A stretch of DNA of 35,497 nt from Paenalicyclobacillus macrosporangiidus (GCF_900116805.1 NZ_FPBV01000027.1:1-35497); one strand, 5' to 3'; shown: positions 16,011-24,810, counted from the first letter of the stretch. Numbers and translations: made by a program. The notes: a model not told the origin generated them from the sequence alone.

Positions 16011-16036
16011 CTGGGGTCGCCCGCCTGCCGCATAAT
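16007..16036 (+). promoter_or_regulatory. Candidate promoter of the DUF512-der unit
   Basis: TTGACT (16007-16012) and CATAAT (16031-16036) are 18 bases apart, both matching five of six consensus positions. The -35 overlaps the last codons of the yphA-like gene. The site lies about 40 bases before the DUF512 start codon. Confidence 0.6.
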
Positions 16037-16074
16037 GAAGAAATGACGAGTTTCGAAAGTCAGGAGTGCTGACG

Positions 16075-17475
16075 GTGCCGAAAATCCAGCGGATTCATCC
16101 CGGCTCCCTCGCGGAAGAATTGGAGTTGGAGCCGGGCGACGAACTGTTGAAGATAAACGGGCAGCCCATCCGGGATATCGTCGACCTTCAGTTCGCGCTC
16201 GCGGCCGAGGAGATTGAGCTTGAGGTCAAGAAACGGGATGGCGAGATCTGGCTGCTCGATGTGGAAAAGGGATACGACGAGGGGCTCGGGGTCGATTGGG
16301 AGCACCCCACGGTCGACCGCGTGCGCCTGTGCCACAACAAGTGCGTCTTCTGCTTTGTGGACCAGATTCCGACCAACATGCGCCAGACGCTGAACGTGCG
16401 GGACGACGACTACCGCCTGTCGTTCCTGCATGGCAACTTCGTCACCTTGACCAACGTCAAGGACGAAGAGTTGGAGCGGATCATCCGGTTGAAGATGTCT
16501 CCCCTGAACATCTCGGTACACACCACCAATCCGGAATTGCGCGTGCGGATGCTGGCCAATCGCCGTTCGGGCGAAATCCTCCGCCAGATTGACATGCTCG
16601 CCAAGGGCGGCATCGAGATGAACACCCAGGTGGTGCTGTGTCCGGGTTGGAACGACGGGGATGAGTTGGACCGGACCATTCGTGAACTGGCGCCATTTTA
16701 TCCCGCCGTCCGGACCCTGTCGGTGGTGCCGGTCGGCCTCACCAAACACCGCCGCGGCCTCCACAAGCTGCGCCCGTACACGCCCGAGGAAGCCCGACAG
16801 GTGATTGAACAGGTCACCCGTTGGCAGGAACACTTCCAGGAGACGCTCGGTGTGTCGTTCGTGCACGTGGCCGACGAATTTTACGTACTGGCGGACGTAC
16901 CGGTGCCCCCGGCCCGGTTTTACGACGAGTTCGCGCAGACCGAAAACGGCGTCGGCGTCATCCGCACGTTCCTCGACGAACTGGAGGAGGTGTGGCCGCG
17001 CGTGCCGCGCACGCTGCAGCGGGAACCTCGCCGCGTCGGCGTCATCACGGGCGTATCCGCCCAGAAGGTGATTCGCGAGTCGTTGGAACGCTTGTCGGGC
17101 GTCCCCGGGTTGGTCACCCGGGTGTTTCCGATTGTGAACGATTTTTACGGACACCATGTCACCGTGACGGGGCTCATCACCGGTACGGACATCGTGCGGC
17201 AGCTTCAGGGACAGGTGAACGACCTGGACACGCTGCTGCTGCCGGACATCATGCTCAAGGACGATGCCGACGTGTTTCTCGACGACTACACCGTGCAACG
17301 GGTGGAGGAGGAGTTGTCCTTGCCCGTCACGGTGGTCCCGGCGACCGGCAGCGGGCTGTTGTTCGGCGCGATGGGATACACGCAATCCCTTCCGCCTCGA
17401 CGGCGGTACGAGGCGACCTTGCGCGTGATGGAGTCTCCGCAGGCGGAGACCCCGTTGGCCGTATCGAACGGCTGA
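16075..17475 (+). CDS. PDZ-like / radical SAM DUF512 protein
   Basis: A 466-residue protein of the DUF512 family, common in Clostridia, Alicyclobacillaceae and Cyanobacteria. The GTG at 16075 follows AGGAG by eight bases. Residues 1-60 form a PDZ-like domain (HPGSLAEELELEPGDELLKIN). The CHNKCVFC motif near residue 86 has the CxxxCxxC spacing that binds a radical-SAM 4Fe-4S cluster. The C-terminal DUF512 region contains VITGVSAQKVIRESL and FYGHHVTVTGLITG. The substrate and reaction are unknown. Its frequent place beside der is conserved context that hints at a ribosome-related role, but this is inference. Confidence 0.88.
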   Translation: MPKIQRIHPGSLAEELELEPGDELLKINGQPIRDIVDLQFALAAEEIELEVKKRDGEIWLLDVEKGYDEGLGVDWEHPTVDRVRLCHNKCVFCFVDQIPTNMRQTLNVRDDDYRLSFLHGNFVTLTNVKDEELERIIRLKMSPLNISVHTTNPELRVRMLANRRSGEILRQIDMLAKGGIEMNTQVVLCPGWNDGDELDRTIRELAPFYPAVRTLSVVPVGLTKHRRGLHKLRPYTPEEARQVIEQVTRWQEHFQETLGVSFVHVADEFYVLADVPVPPARFYDEFAQTENGVGVIRTFLDELEEVWPRVPRTLQREPRRVGVITGVSAQKVIRESLERLSGVPGLVTRVFPIVNDFYGHHVTVTGLITGTDIVRQLQGQVNDLDTLLLPDIMLKDDADVFLDDYTVQRVEEELSLPVTVVPATGSGLLFGAMGYTQSLPPRRRYEATLRVMESPQAETPLAVSNG

Positions 17476-17505
17476 GGATGATACTGAGGGAACGGGACTG
17501 AGGAT

Positions 17506-18819
17506 ATGGCATTACCGATGGTCGCGATCGTCGGACGCCCGAACGTGGGCAAGTCGACGCTGTTCAACCGCGTCGTCGGACAGCGCATCTCCATCGTGGA
17601 GGATGTGCCCGGCGTCACGCGGGATCGCATCTATGCGAAGACGGATTGGAACGGCCGCGAGTTTCACGTCATCGATACCGGCGGGATTGAAATCAGCGGC
17701 GCGGACGAGATGGCGAACCTGATCCGAGTGCAGGCCCAACTCGCCATCGACGAGGCGGATGTCATCGTGTTTTTGGTGGACGGCCGCGCGGGACTGACCG
17801 AGGCCGACCGCGAGGTGGCGGAGATGCTGCGCCGCTCGCGCAAACCGGTTGTGCTCGGCGTCAACAAATTGGATCACCCGAAACACCATCCTGCGGCGTA
17901 CGAGTTCTATGAGCTCGGGTTTGGTGATCCCATTCCCCTCTCCTCGGAACACGGCGGCGGGACGGGCGATCTCCTCGACGAGGTGGTCCGGTTGCTCCCG
18001 CCGGGGGACGATGACCTCTATGACGAGGACGTCATCCGGGCGGCGCTCATCGGCCGGCCGAACGTGGGAAAATCGTCGCTGATCAACGCCCTGTTGGGGC
18101 AGGAGCGCGTGATGGTCAGCGATGTGGCCGGTACGACGCGGGATGCCATCGACTCGCCGCTGGAGTCGGACGGGCAGCGGTACGTCTTGATTGACACGGC
18201 CGGCCTTCGACGGCGCGGAAAGGTCTATGAGAACATCGAGCGGTACAGCGTGCTCCGGGCGCTGCGCGCGATTGAGCGGACGGACGTGGCGCTCATCGTG
18301 CTCGACGGCGGCGAGGGCATCACGGAACAGGACAAGCGCGTCGCGGGATACGCCGTGGAGGCGGGACGGGCGTGCGCTTTTCTCGTGAACAAGTGGGACG
18401 TGGTGGAGAAGGACGACAAGACCGCGCACCAGTTTGAGAAGCGGATTCGGGATGAATTCCCGTTCATGCGCTGGGCACCCGTCCTGTTCGTCTCCGCGAA
18501 GACGCGCCAGCGCGTGCACCGGATTCTCCCGCTCGCCCGTGAGGTCGCGGAGAATCACGCGATGCGCATCGCCACGTCGACCTTCAACACGGTGCTTCAG
18601 GATGCGGCCGCCAGTGTGCCGCCCCCGAGCGATCGCGGTCGCCGGTTGAAACTGTTGTACGGGACACAGGTGGCGGTCAAACCGCCGACGTTCGCTCTGT
18701 TTGTCAATGACAGCGAACTGATGCACTTTTCCTACGAGCGGTATTTGGAAAACCGTCTGCGGCAGGCATTTGGATTTGAGGGTACGCCGATTCGGCTCTT
18801 GATCCGAACCCGTTCCTAG
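17506..18819 (+). CDS. der: Ribosome biogenesis GTPase Der (EngA)
   Basis: An essential GTPase with two tandem G domains that acts in assembly of the 50S subunit. The 437 residues match B. subtilis Der (436). G domain 1 carries GRPNVGKST (about 10-18), DTGG and NKLD. G domain 2 carries GRPNVGKSS (about 182-190), DTAG and NKWD. A KH-like domain follows from about residue 350 to the end ([20 protein letters not shown]). The ATG at 17506 is preceded by the weak ribosome binding sequence GAGGAT. It lies 30 bases after the DUF512 gene and 64 bases before plsY. Confidence 0.97.
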   Translation: MALPMVAIVGRPNVGKSTLFNRVVGQRISIVEDVPGVTRDRIYAKTDWNGREFHVIDTGGIEISGADEMANLIRVQAQLAIDEADVIVFLVDGRAGLTEADREVAEMLRRSRKPVVLGVNKLDHPKHHPAAYEFYELGFGDPIPLSSEHGGGTGDLLDEVVRLLPPGDDDLYDEDVIRAALIGRPNVGKSSLINALLGQERVMVSDVAGTTRDAIDSPLESDGQRYVLIDTAGLRRRGKVYENIERYSVLRALRAIERTDVALIVLDGGEGITEQDKRVAGYAVEAGRACAFLVNKWDVVEKDDKTAHQFEKRIRDEFPFMRWAPVLFVSAKTRQRVHRILPLAREVAENHAMRIATSTFNTVLQDAAASVPPPSDRGRRLKLLYGTQVAVKPPTFALFVNDSELMHFSYERYLENRLRQAFGFEGTPIRLLIRTRS

Positions 18820-18883
18820 ACCGCAGACCGGAAGCGGAGTTGCCCAGGATATGGGAAGCGGTTGGGGCTGAGGAGGAGGACGG

Positions 18884-19474
18884 GTGATTTTCCTGTGCGC
18901 GATCGTCGGGTACCTGTTGGGGTCTGTCTCCACGAGCACCTTGGTGGTTCGATGGGCGGCCAATCTGGACATCCGGCAGCACGGCAGCGGCAACGCAGGG
19001 GCGACCAACACGTTACGCGTGTTGGGGCTTCGGTACGCCCTCTTGGTGCTCGCAGTCGATATTTTGAAAGGCATGGCGGCCGTCGGGATGGGGCACGTGC
19101 TGGGACGAGGCGATCCTTGGGCGGTCTACGCCGCCGGTCTCGCGGCCATCGTGGGACACAACTGGCCGGTCTTCTTCGGGTTTCGAGGGGGAAAGGGCGT
19201 CGCCACCACCATCGGGGTGCTGGCGTTGGTGATGTTCACCCCTGCGGCCCTCACCGGTGCCATCGCCATCGCCTTGGTGGCCTTGACGCGGTACGTGTCG
19301 CTCGGCGCATTGACGTTCACGGCGCTCACCCCGGTGGCGGCGATGCTCCTCGGGTATCCCTGGGCCAAAGTGGCGTTTGCGGTGATCGTCGCCGCACTCT
19401 CCATCTACCGGCATCGGCAAAACATCGGCCGGCTGCGGCGTGGGGAAGAACATAAGGTATTCTCGAAATCGTGA
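18884..19474 (+). CDS. plsY: Acyl-phosphate:glycerol-3-phosphate acyltransferase
   Basis: An integral membrane enzyme that transfers an acyl group from acyl-phosphate to glycerol-3-phosphate, the first step of phosphatidate synthesis. It is 196 residues long. The GTG at 18884 follows GGAGGAGGA closely. The conserved motifs are HGSGNAGATNTLRVLG (about 33-48) and FRGGKGVATT (about 100-109), with five predicted membrane helices. It precedes gpsA, which makes its substrate glycerol-3-phosphate. Confidence 0.96.
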   Translation: MIFLCAIVGYLLGSVSTSTLVVRWAANLDIRQHGSGNAGATNTLRVLGLRYALLVLAVDILKGMAAVGMGHVLGRGDPWAVYAAGLAAIVGHNWPVFFGFRGGKGVATTIGVLALVMFTPAALTGAIAIALVALTRYVSLGALTFTALTPVAAMLLGYPWAKVAFAVIVAALSIYRHRQNIGRLRRGEEHKVFSKS

Positions 19475-19518
19475 CAGGCTGGTGAATGGGAGCACCCAGG
19501 CGACGGGGAGGGGCTGCG

Positions 19519-20559
19519 ATGAACATTTCGGTACTGGGCGCGGGCAGTTGGGGAACCGCGCTGGCGATGGTGCTCGTGGGCAACGGCCACCGGACCACGT
19601 TGTGGGCGCGTCGTGCCGGCTTGGTGGACGAGATCCGTACCATGGGGACCAACCACCATTATCTGCCCGGCGTGAGGCTGCCGCGGGAATTGTCTGCCAC
19701 GGACGACGCGGCGGAAGCGCTCTCCGGCGCGGAGATGGTGGTGTATGTCGTCCCGTCCGCGTCGATGGCCGAGGTGGTGGAGGCGACGAGCCGTTGGGTT
19801 CCGCACGAGGCGCTGTTGGTCCATGCCGTCAAAGGGTTTGACCCGGCGACGCACCGCCGGATGTCCCAGGTGATCCTGGCGGCGCATCCGGGAGCAGCGT
19901 CACGGGTGTGCGCCCTGACGGGTCCCAGCCACGCCGAGGAGGTTGCGCGCGGACTGCCGACCACCCTCGTCGCCGCGGCCTACTCGCGCCAGACCGCAGA
20001 AAGGGTACAGGACGCCCTCATGAACGCCACCCTCCGCGTGTATACCAATCCGGATGTCGTTGGTGCGGAATTGGGCGGGGCCTTGAAGAACATCATCGCC
20101 CTCGGGGTGGGCATCGCCGACGGGTTGGGCTACGGGGACAACGCCAAGGCCGCCCTGATGACCCGAGGGCTCGCTGAGATCAGCCGGCTGGGCCGGGCGA
20201 TGGGGGCATCACCGCTCACTTTCGCAGGCCTGTCGGGAGTCGGGGACCTGATTGTCACCTGCACCAGCCGCCACAGCCGCAATTTCCGGGCGGGCCGTCT
20301 GCTCGGCCAGGGCCGGCCATTGCCGGAGGTGCTCAACGAGATCGGCATGGTGGTCGAGGGGGTCACCGCCACGAAGGCAGCCGTCGAAATCGCGGCCGAA
20401 CACGGGGTGGAGATGCCCATCTCCCGGGCCATCTACCAGGTCCTGTTCGAAGGCAAACAGGCGGAGGAAGCGGTCGAGGACCTGATGGGACGCGAGCGCG
20501 GACGAGAGCTTGAAGAGGTGGCGCGCGACCTGATTCCGCCGGATTGGCAACGGGCGTGA
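19519..20559 (+). CDS. gpsA: NAD(P)-dependent glycerol-3-phosphate dehydrogenase
   Basis: Reduces dihydroxyacetone phosphate to sn-glycerol-3-phosphate for phospholipid synthesis. It is 346 residues long from ATG 19519, which is preceded by GGGGAGGGG; a longer frame from 19486 lacks this. The dinucleotide motif VLGAGSWGTALA is at about 5-16. Other family motifs are GPSHAEEVARGLPT, the catalytic-lysine segment GGALKNIIALGVGIADG, and LSGVGDLIVTCTSRHSRN. It follows plsY by 44 bases. Confidence 0.97.
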   Translation: MNISVLGAGSWGTALAMVLVGNGHRTTLWARRAGLVDEIRTMGTNHHYLPGVRLPRELSATDDAAEALSGAEMVVYVVPSASMAEVVEATSRWVPHEALLVHAVKGFDPATHRRMSQVILAAHPGAASRVCALTGPSHAEEVARGLPTTLVAAAYSRQTAERVQDALMNATLRVYTNPDVVGAELGGALKNIIALGVGIADGLGYGDNAKAALMTRGLAEISRLGRAMGASPLTFAGLSGVGDLIVTCTSRHSRNFRAGRLLGQGRPLPEVLNEIGMVVEGVTATKAAVEIAAEHGVEMPISRAIYQVLFEGKQAEEAVEDLMGRERGRELEEVARDLIPPDWQRA

Positions 20560-20582
20560 CACTGGATGTCGTTTGGCGGGTT

Positions 20583-20591
20583 TGGTAAAAT
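20583..20591 (+). promoter_or_regulatory. Candidate extended -10 promoter of gcvH
   Basis: TGGTAAAAT (20583-20591) is an extended -10 about 80 bases before gcvH. No convincing -35 element is present. No glycine riboswitch fold was recognised in the short leader. Confidence 0.4.
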
Positions 20592-20672
20592 GGCTCAAGG
20601 TTGGACAACCCGGTCGAACGGCGGCCTCGCGAGGGCGTTTCGCCAAGGGACCGGTCAGGCGGGAGGATGCGC

Positions 20673-21056
20673 ATGAGCCAAATACCTGCGGATCTGAAGT
20701 ACTCGAAAGAGCACGAGTGGGTACGCGTCGAAGGCAATCGGGCGTACGTCGGGATCACGGATTTTGCGCAGGACGAGTTGGGGGACATTGTGTTCGTCGA
20801 ACTGCCCGAGGTCGGCGCACAGGTTACGGCCAACGAGACCTTTGGCACGGTGGAATCGGTCAAAACCGTCTCCGATCTCTTCGCCCCCGTATCCGGCAAG
20901 GTGGTCGAAGTCAACGCGGCGCTCGCCGACAATCCGGAGCGGGTGAACGAGAGCCCGTACGGAGACGGGTGGATGATTGTGATTGAGATGTCGAATCCGG
21001 AGGAGTTGAACGAGCTGTTGGATGCCGCCGGGTACCAGGCGCACATCGGCGGCTGA
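20673..21056 (+). CDS. gcvH: Glycine cleavage system H protein
   Basis: A lipoyl carrier that shuttles the aminomethyl group in glycine cleavage and, in Bacillus, also hands on lipoyl groups to other enzymes. It is 127 residues long, the same as B. subtilis GcvH. The ATG at 20673 is preceded by GGGAGG at six bases. The lipoylated lysine is Lys64 in VESVKTVSD, and the N-terminal [10 protein letters not shown] is typical. No gcvP or gcvT genes are nearby, which fits the second role in lipoate relay or scattered gcv genes. Confidence 0.96.
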   Translation: MSQIPADLKYSKEHEWVRVEGNRAYVGITDFAQDELGDIVFVELPEVGAQVTANETFGTVESVKTVSDLFAPVSGKVVEVNAALADNPERVNESPYGDGWMIVIEMSNPEELNELLDAAGYQAHIGG

Positions 21057-21148
21057 GGGACAGCACGCGTCATCCACGGGTTCGGGCGGTTCTCTTCGGC
21101 GTCCGTAACAGGCGTTCCGAAGGCCGCTGTGCGGTGCAAATCTGGAGT

Positions 21149-21180
21149 CAGCCCGCAAGCAGAAGCTTGCGGGCTGTCCT
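21149..21180 (+). terminator. Hairpin terminator after gcvH
   Basis: A perfect 12-bp stem, CAGCCCGCAAGC (21149-21160) with GCTTGCGGGCTG (21165-21176), across an AGAA loop. The following tract TCCTGTTCT is only partly T-rich. It lies about 90 bases after the gcvH stop. Confidence 0.8.
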
Positions 21181-21250
21181 GTTCTGGGGGTTCTACCAGC
21201 ACGGCTCGGACAGTATACATAGGGTGTCAGCGGCGGCAGGGCCCTCTCCG

Positions 21251-21278
21251 GCATACACCGGCGTTCCCTGCATATATA
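21251..21278 (+). promoter_or_regulatory. Candidate sigma-E promoter of spoIVA
   Basis: GCATACA (21251-21257) and CATATATA (21271-21278), 13 bases apart, partly resemble mother-cell sigma-E elements, and spoIVA is sigma-E controlled in B. subtilis. The intergenic region 21057-21463 holds no gene. A frame open from 21134 into spoIVA crosses the gcvH terminator and is not coding. Confidence 0.35.
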
Positions 21279-21463
21279 TGTTAGCGTCCCACCGCGTGGG
21301 ACAGATCCTGGGACTGTCAGTGGCCCGGGGAGGTGTACGGGCGGAACTGTCTACGCCGAAAACTTGGGGGGCCTGGTGTCCAGCGGGTTGGGCTGTGCTC
21401 CGAAACGGACTCCAACGGGGCATCCGGAAGCCGCTCGGGCCCGCAAACGAGGAGGAGGAACGC

Positions 21464-22942
21464 GTGGAGAAGTTCGACGTTTTTAAAGACATCGCGGAGC
21501 GGACAGGGGGCGACATCTATCTCGGCGTAGTCGGCCCCGTACGCACTGGCAAGTCCACGTTCATCAAGAAGTTCATGGAACTCATTGTGCTGCCCAACAT
21601 CAAGGAAGAGGCGGACCGGGTCCGCGCGATTGATGAACTGCCGCAGAGCGCGGCCGGGCGGACCATCATGACGACGGAACCCAAATTCATTCCCAACCAG
21701 TCCGTCGAGGTGACGGTCGCCGAGGGACTTGATGTCAATGTGCGCGTCGTCGACTGCGTCGGTTACGCGGTGGAGGGCGCGAGAGGATATGAGGATGAAA
21801 CCGGGCCCCGCATGGTGACCACCCCGTGGTTCGACGAGCCGATTCCTTTCCAGGAAGCGGCGGAGATCGGGACGCGCAAGGTGATTGCGGATCACTCGAC
21901 GCTCGGCGTCGTGGTCACGACCGACGGGACCATCGCGGAGATCCCGCGGGAAGGGTACGTGCCCGCCGAGGAACGCGTGGTGCAAGAACTGAAAGAATTG
22001 GGAAAACCTTTTGTCGTCATCGTCAACTCCGCCCATCCGGAGCACCCACGCTCCCAGACGCTGCGCGCCGAGTTGGCCGAAAAGTATGATGTCCCCGTGC
22101 TCCTGTTGTCCTGTGCGACGTTGACGGTGCACGAGATCCATTCGGTCCTGCGGGAGGCGTTGTACGAGTTTCCTGTCAAGGAGGTCAACGTCAACCTCCC
22201 GAACTGGGTCATGGTCCTGGACGAGGACCATTGGCTCCGCGAGCAGTTCCAGGATTCCGTCCAGGAGACCATCCGCGACATCCGCCGCATCCGCGACATT
22301 GACCGCGTGGTGACGAATTTCTCGAATTACGACTTCATCTCCTACGCCGGACTCTCGCACATGGACATGGGCAAAGGCATCGCGGTGATTGACCTGTCCG
22401 CCCCCGACGAACTGTACGACCGCGTGCTGACCGAGGTGGTCGGCGTTCAGATCACCGGCCGCGACCAACTGCTGCGCATGATGAAAGAGTTTGTGCACGC
22501 GAAGAAGGAGTACGACAAGGTTGCGGAAGCCCTGAAGATGGTCAAGATGACCGGCTATGGGATCGCGCCGCCGGTCCTGGAGGAGATGACCCTGGACGAA
22601 CCCGAGTTGATCAAGCAGGGGTCACGCTTCGGCGTTCGCCTCAAGGCCACGGCGCCGTCCATTCACATGATCCGCGTCGACGTCGAATCCGAGTTCGCAC
22701 CCATCGTCGGTACCGAAAAGCAATCCGAAGAGCTGGTCCGGTACTTGATGCAGGACTTCGAGCACGATCCGCTGAAGATTTGGGAGAGCGACATCTTTGG
22801 CAAGTCCCTCGCCGCCATCGTGCGCGAGGGCATTTCCGGCAAACTGTCCCTGATGCCGGAGAACGCCCAGTACAAGCTGCGCGAGACCCTGCAGCGCATC
22901 ATCAACGAGGGCAGCGGCGGACTGATTGCCATCATCCTGTGA
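21464..22942 (+). CDS. spoIVA: Stage IV sporulation protein A (coat morphogenetic ATPase)
   Basis: Mother-cell protein that polymerises by ATP hydrolysis on the forespore surface to form the coat basement layer. The 492 residues equal the B. subtilis protein. The GTG at 21464 follows AGGAGGAGG by a few bases and gives the expected MEKFDVFKDIAERTGGDIYL start. The Walker A motif GPVRTGKST (about 24-32, Lys30) and Asp97 in VVDCVGY are in place, and the C terminus SGGLIAIIL is the conserved end. A longer frame from 21134 would add 110 residues unlike any SpoIVA and is rejected. Confidence 0.98.
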   Translation: MEKFDVFKDIAERTGGDIYLGVVGPVRTGKSTFIKKFMELIVLPNIKEEADRVRAIDELPQSAAGRTIMTTEPKFIPNQSVEVTVAEGLDVNVRVVDCVGYAVEGARGYEDETGPRMVTTPWFDEPIPFQEAAEIGTRKVIADHSTLGVVVTTDGTIAEIPREGYVPAEERVVQELKELGKPFVVIVNSAHPEHPRSQTLRAELAEKYDVPVLLLSCATLTVHEIHSVLREALYEFPVKEVNVNLPNWVMVLDEDHWLREQFQDSVQETIRDIRRIRDIDRVVTNFSNYDFISYAGLSHMDMGKGIAVIDLSAPDELYDRVLTEVVGVQITGRDQLLRMMKEFVHAKKEYDKVAEALKMVKMTGYGIAPPVLEEMTLDEPELIKQGSRFGVRLKATAPSIHMIRVDVESEFAPIVGTEKQSEELVRYLMQDFEHDPLKIWESDIFGKSLAAIVREGISGKLSLMPENAQYKLRETLQRIINEGSGGLIAIIL

Positions 22943-23013
22943 GAGACCACAACCCATTCGCGGGATGCCGGGATGTCCTCGATATCCGGATAGACCTGCG
23001 AGATCCTCCCATT

Positions 23014-23053
23014 CGTCCAACGTGGGGCTTGAGGGCCCCGCATTGGACGTTTT
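23014..23053 (+). terminator. Terminator after spoIVA
   Basis: CGTCCAACGTGGGGC (23014-23028) pairs with GCCCCGCATTGGACG (ending 23049) with one C-A mismatch and one G-T pair, followed by TTTT. Confidence 0.88.
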
Positions 23054-23056
23054 CGC

Positions 23057-23086
23057 CTGAGAAAATTTTCGCATGGCAGGTATAAA
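23057..23086 (+). promoter_or_regulatory. Candidate hbs promoter
   Basis: CTGAGA (23057-23062) and TATAAA (23081-23086) are 18 bases apart, 55 bases before hbs. The spacer contains the perfect palindrome GAAAATTTTC (23061-23070). The -35 is weak. Confidence 0.35.
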
Positions 23087-23140
23087 CGGGCCGATTGCGG
23101 AAAGAACGGTAATAGTCTGTGTCATGAAGAGGTGTTCGAT

Positions 23141-23413
23141 ATGAACAAAGCGGATCTGATTCAGGCGGTCGCCGATCGCACGGGCATGACCAAAAAGGAC
23201 GCGACCCACGCGGTGGAGGCGGTGTTCAACGCCATCTCAGAGGCGTTGGCGCGAGGGGAGAAGGTGCAGCTCGTCGGATTCGGGAACTTTGAGATTCGCG
23301 AGCGAGCTGCCCGCAAGGGCCGCAATCCGCAGACGGGCGAGGTCATCGACATCGCGGCCAGCAAGGTGCCCGCGTTTCGTGCAGGCAAAGCGCTCCGTGA
23401 AGGGATCCAGTGA
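23141..23413 (+). CDS. hbs: Histone-like DNA-binding protein HU
   Basis: A nucleoid-associated dimer that bends and compacts DNA. It is 90 residues long, near B. subtilis HBsu (92). The ATG at 23141 follows AGAGGTG; a GTG three codons upstream overlaps that site. The HU signature [20 protein letters not shown] (about 46-65) includes the DNA-binding arm, and the N terminus [15 protein letters not shown] is typical. It lies between spoIVA and mtrB as in Bacillus, but mtrA/folE is missing. It ends in its own terminator. Confidence 0.98.
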   Translation: MNKADLIQAVADRTGMTKKDATHAVEAVFNAISEALARGEKVQLVGFGNFEIRERAARKGRNPQTGEVIDIAASKVPAFRAGKALREGIQ

Positions 23414-23443
23414 CACCCGCGGGTGCCGCGATGGATCCCCGAA

Positions 23444-23486
23444 CCCGCCGTTCCGCCCCAACAGGGGGCGGGGACGGCGGGCTTTT
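23444..23486 (+). terminator. Terminator after hbs
   Basis: A long GC stem: CCCGCCGT (23444-23451) with ACGGCGGG (23474-23481), and inside it CCGCCCC (23453-23459) with GGGGCGG (23465-23471). CTTTTGATATT follows. Confidence 0.9.
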
Positions 23487-23508
23487 GATATTCTCCTGAG
23501 ATTCACCG

Positions 23509-23537
23509 TTGCATCCGGAAGCGGGGTCGGCTATAAT
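23509..23537 (+). promoter_or_regulatory. Promoter of tRNA-Pro
   Basis: TTGCAT (23509-23514) and a perfect TATAAT (23532-23537) are 17 bases apart, placing the transcription start about 16 bases before the tRNA. Confidence 0.8.
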
Positions 23538-23560
23538 GAATGTCGCGCGTCAGCGTATGA

Positions 23561-23637
23561 CGGGATGTGGCGCAGCCTGGTAGCGCGCTACCTTGGGGAG
23601 GTAGAGGTCCCGGGTTCAAATCCCGGCATTCCGACCA
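23561..23637 (+). tRNA. tRNA-Pro (anticodon GGG)
   Basis: A 77-base tRNA with CCA encoded. The acceptor stem CGGGATG pairs with CATTCCG (23627-23633) with one G-T pair. The anticodon stem CTACC/GGTAG encloses the loop TTGGGGA, giving anticodon GGG. The T-arm GGTTCAAATCC is standard. It is a single-gene unit placed where mtrA/folE lies in B. subtilis. Confidence 0.97.
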
Positions 23638-23640
23638 ACG

Positions 23641-23665
23641 AACCAGCGTGATGAGCGCTGGTTTT
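23641..23665 (+). terminator. Terminator after tRNA-Pro
   Basis: AACCAGCG (23641-23648) pairs with CGCTGGTT (23656-23663), and the arm runs into TTTTT. Confidence 0.9.
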
Positions 23666-23711
23666 TCGTTTCAAATGGGGAAATCCACATATTTGGAGGA
23701 GCGTGGGAGCC

Positions 23712-23951
23712 GTGGCGGATTCATCACCGGTGTTGGGCGAATACTTTGTGATACACGCGCTGGAGAACGGAGTTCAGGTCATCGGTTTGACGCGGGGGCC
23801 GGAGACACGTTTCCATCATGCCGAAAAGCTGGACAAGAACGAGGTGATGGTGGCCCAGTTCACGGAACACACCTCCGCCATGAAGATCCGCGGAAAGGTG
23901 TGCATCTATACGAAGCACGGCGTGATCCGAAACACCGATGCAGAGGAGTAA
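23712..23951 (+). CDS. mtrB: trp RNA-binding attenuation protein (TRAP)
   Basis: An 11-mer ring protein that, with bound tryptophan, wraps trp leader RNA carrying (G/U)AG repeats and represses trp genes. It is 79 residues long (B. subtilis 75). The GTG at 23712 is preferred; the GTG at 23703 is only two bases from GGAGGA. The RNA-contacting residues Lys39, Lys58 and Arg60 (Lys37, Lys56, Arg58 in B. subtilis) lie in HHAEKLDK and SAMKIRGK. The conserved core [14 protein letters not shown] is intact. In Bacillus mtrB is cotranscribed with folE (mtrA); here tRNA-Pro precedes it. No own promoter is obvious between 23666 and 23711. Confidence 0.96.
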   Translation: MADSSPVLGEYFVIHALENGVQVIGLTRGPETRFHHAEKLDKNEVMVAQFTEHTSAMKIRGKVCIYTKHGVIRNTDAEE

Positions 23952-23998
23952 ATGCCGCCCTACCACGGGCAGAGCACACCGGCGCCAGCGCATCGGTG

Positions 23999-24007
23999 TG
24001 GTATAAT
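23999..24007 (+). promoter_or_regulatory. Extended -10 promoter of hepS-menG-hepT
   Basis: TGGTATAAT (23999-24007) is a perfect extended -10 about 60 bases before hepS. The -35 region is poor, as is common with extended -10 promoters. Confidence 0.55.
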
Positions 24008-24069
24008 GTCGTGGGAGCGCATGCGGACAGGGCGATGCGCTCGTTGGCAACAGGGAGGATGAGCGCGGC

Positions 24070-24810
24070 GTGGCGTGGACGAATCTGAGCGACCTCAGCT
24101 TTGACGACATCAATGATTGGGTGCAGCGGTATGTCGATCACGCGTACCTTCGCGCTGCCCAGGTTCGTCCGACCGCCAGCCGATTTCATTTTGGGGCGGC
24201 CCGCACCATTCTGCAAACAGCAGGGGTTCCGTCGGACACCGCAGTCCCGGTGTTGAGCGCCGTGCTTCTGCTGCAGACGGGCCTGTCGATGCATGACGAC
24301 GTCGACCGCGTCGACGGCCTGAATCGCCAACTGTACGTGCTCGCCGGAGATTACTGCAGCAGTTGGTACTACGCCATCTTGGCGGAGGTCGGAGACGAAG
24401 CGCTGCTGTCGACGCTGTGCGACGCGGTCGTGCGCATCAATGAGGCGAAGATGGCTTGTTACCTGGGGATGCCGGACATCCCGCCACGGCGGTACATGGA
24501 ACTCCAGGAAGTCATCCAGGGAGCGCTGTTGTTCGCACTCGCCCAACACTACCTGCCGGATGGCGGTTGGATCACGCAAATCCAATCGCTGGTGCGCGGC
24601 TACGTGGTCCAACGGGAGACCGCGAACCCGGTTGTCCCTCGCTACGTCACCCTGCGTCAAGCACACGAATGGCTCACGGAAGCCCGGGACCGGGTGATGC
24701 GGCTGCAGTCCAACGTCCGTCAGCAGCCGTTCGCGGCGTACGTCATGGAGTACTTGGGGGCCATCAAGTCGTCGTTGGAGAGTCAATCATTGGCTGAGGG
24801 GAACCGCTGA
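24070..24810 (+). CDS. hepS: Heptaprenyl diphosphate synthase component I
   Basis: The small non-catalytic subunit of the heptaprenyl diphosphate synthase that makes the menaquinone side chain. It is 246 residues long (B. subtilis HepS 251). The GTG at 24070 has AGGGAGGATG about 10 bases upstream. The family segment LLQTGLSMHDDVDR (about 73-86) is visible; as usual for component I, it lacks the full pair of DDxxD motifs. Its stop overlaps the menG start (TGATG). Confidence 0.93.
   Translation: MAWTNLSDLSFDDINDWVQRYVDHAYLRAAQVRPTASRFHFGAARTILQTAGVPSDTAVPVLSAVLLLQTGLSMHDDVDRVDGLNRQLYVLAGDYCSSWYYAILAEVGDEALLSTLCDAVVRINEAKMACYLGMPDIPPRRYMELQEVIQGALLFALAQHYLPDGGWITQIQSLVRGYVVQRETANPVVPRYVTLRQAHEWLTEARDRVMRLQSNVRQQPFAAYVMEYLGAIKSSLESQSLAEGNR

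Noticed and set aside
20592-20672. Possible glycine riboswitch before gcvH
   Set aside because: The leader is too short and lacks the conserved glycine riboswitch cores.
21134-21463. 110-codon N-terminal extension of spoIVA
   Set aside because: It spans the gcvH terminator hairpin, lacks a ribosome binding site, and the GTG at 21464 gives exactly the known SpoIVA length.
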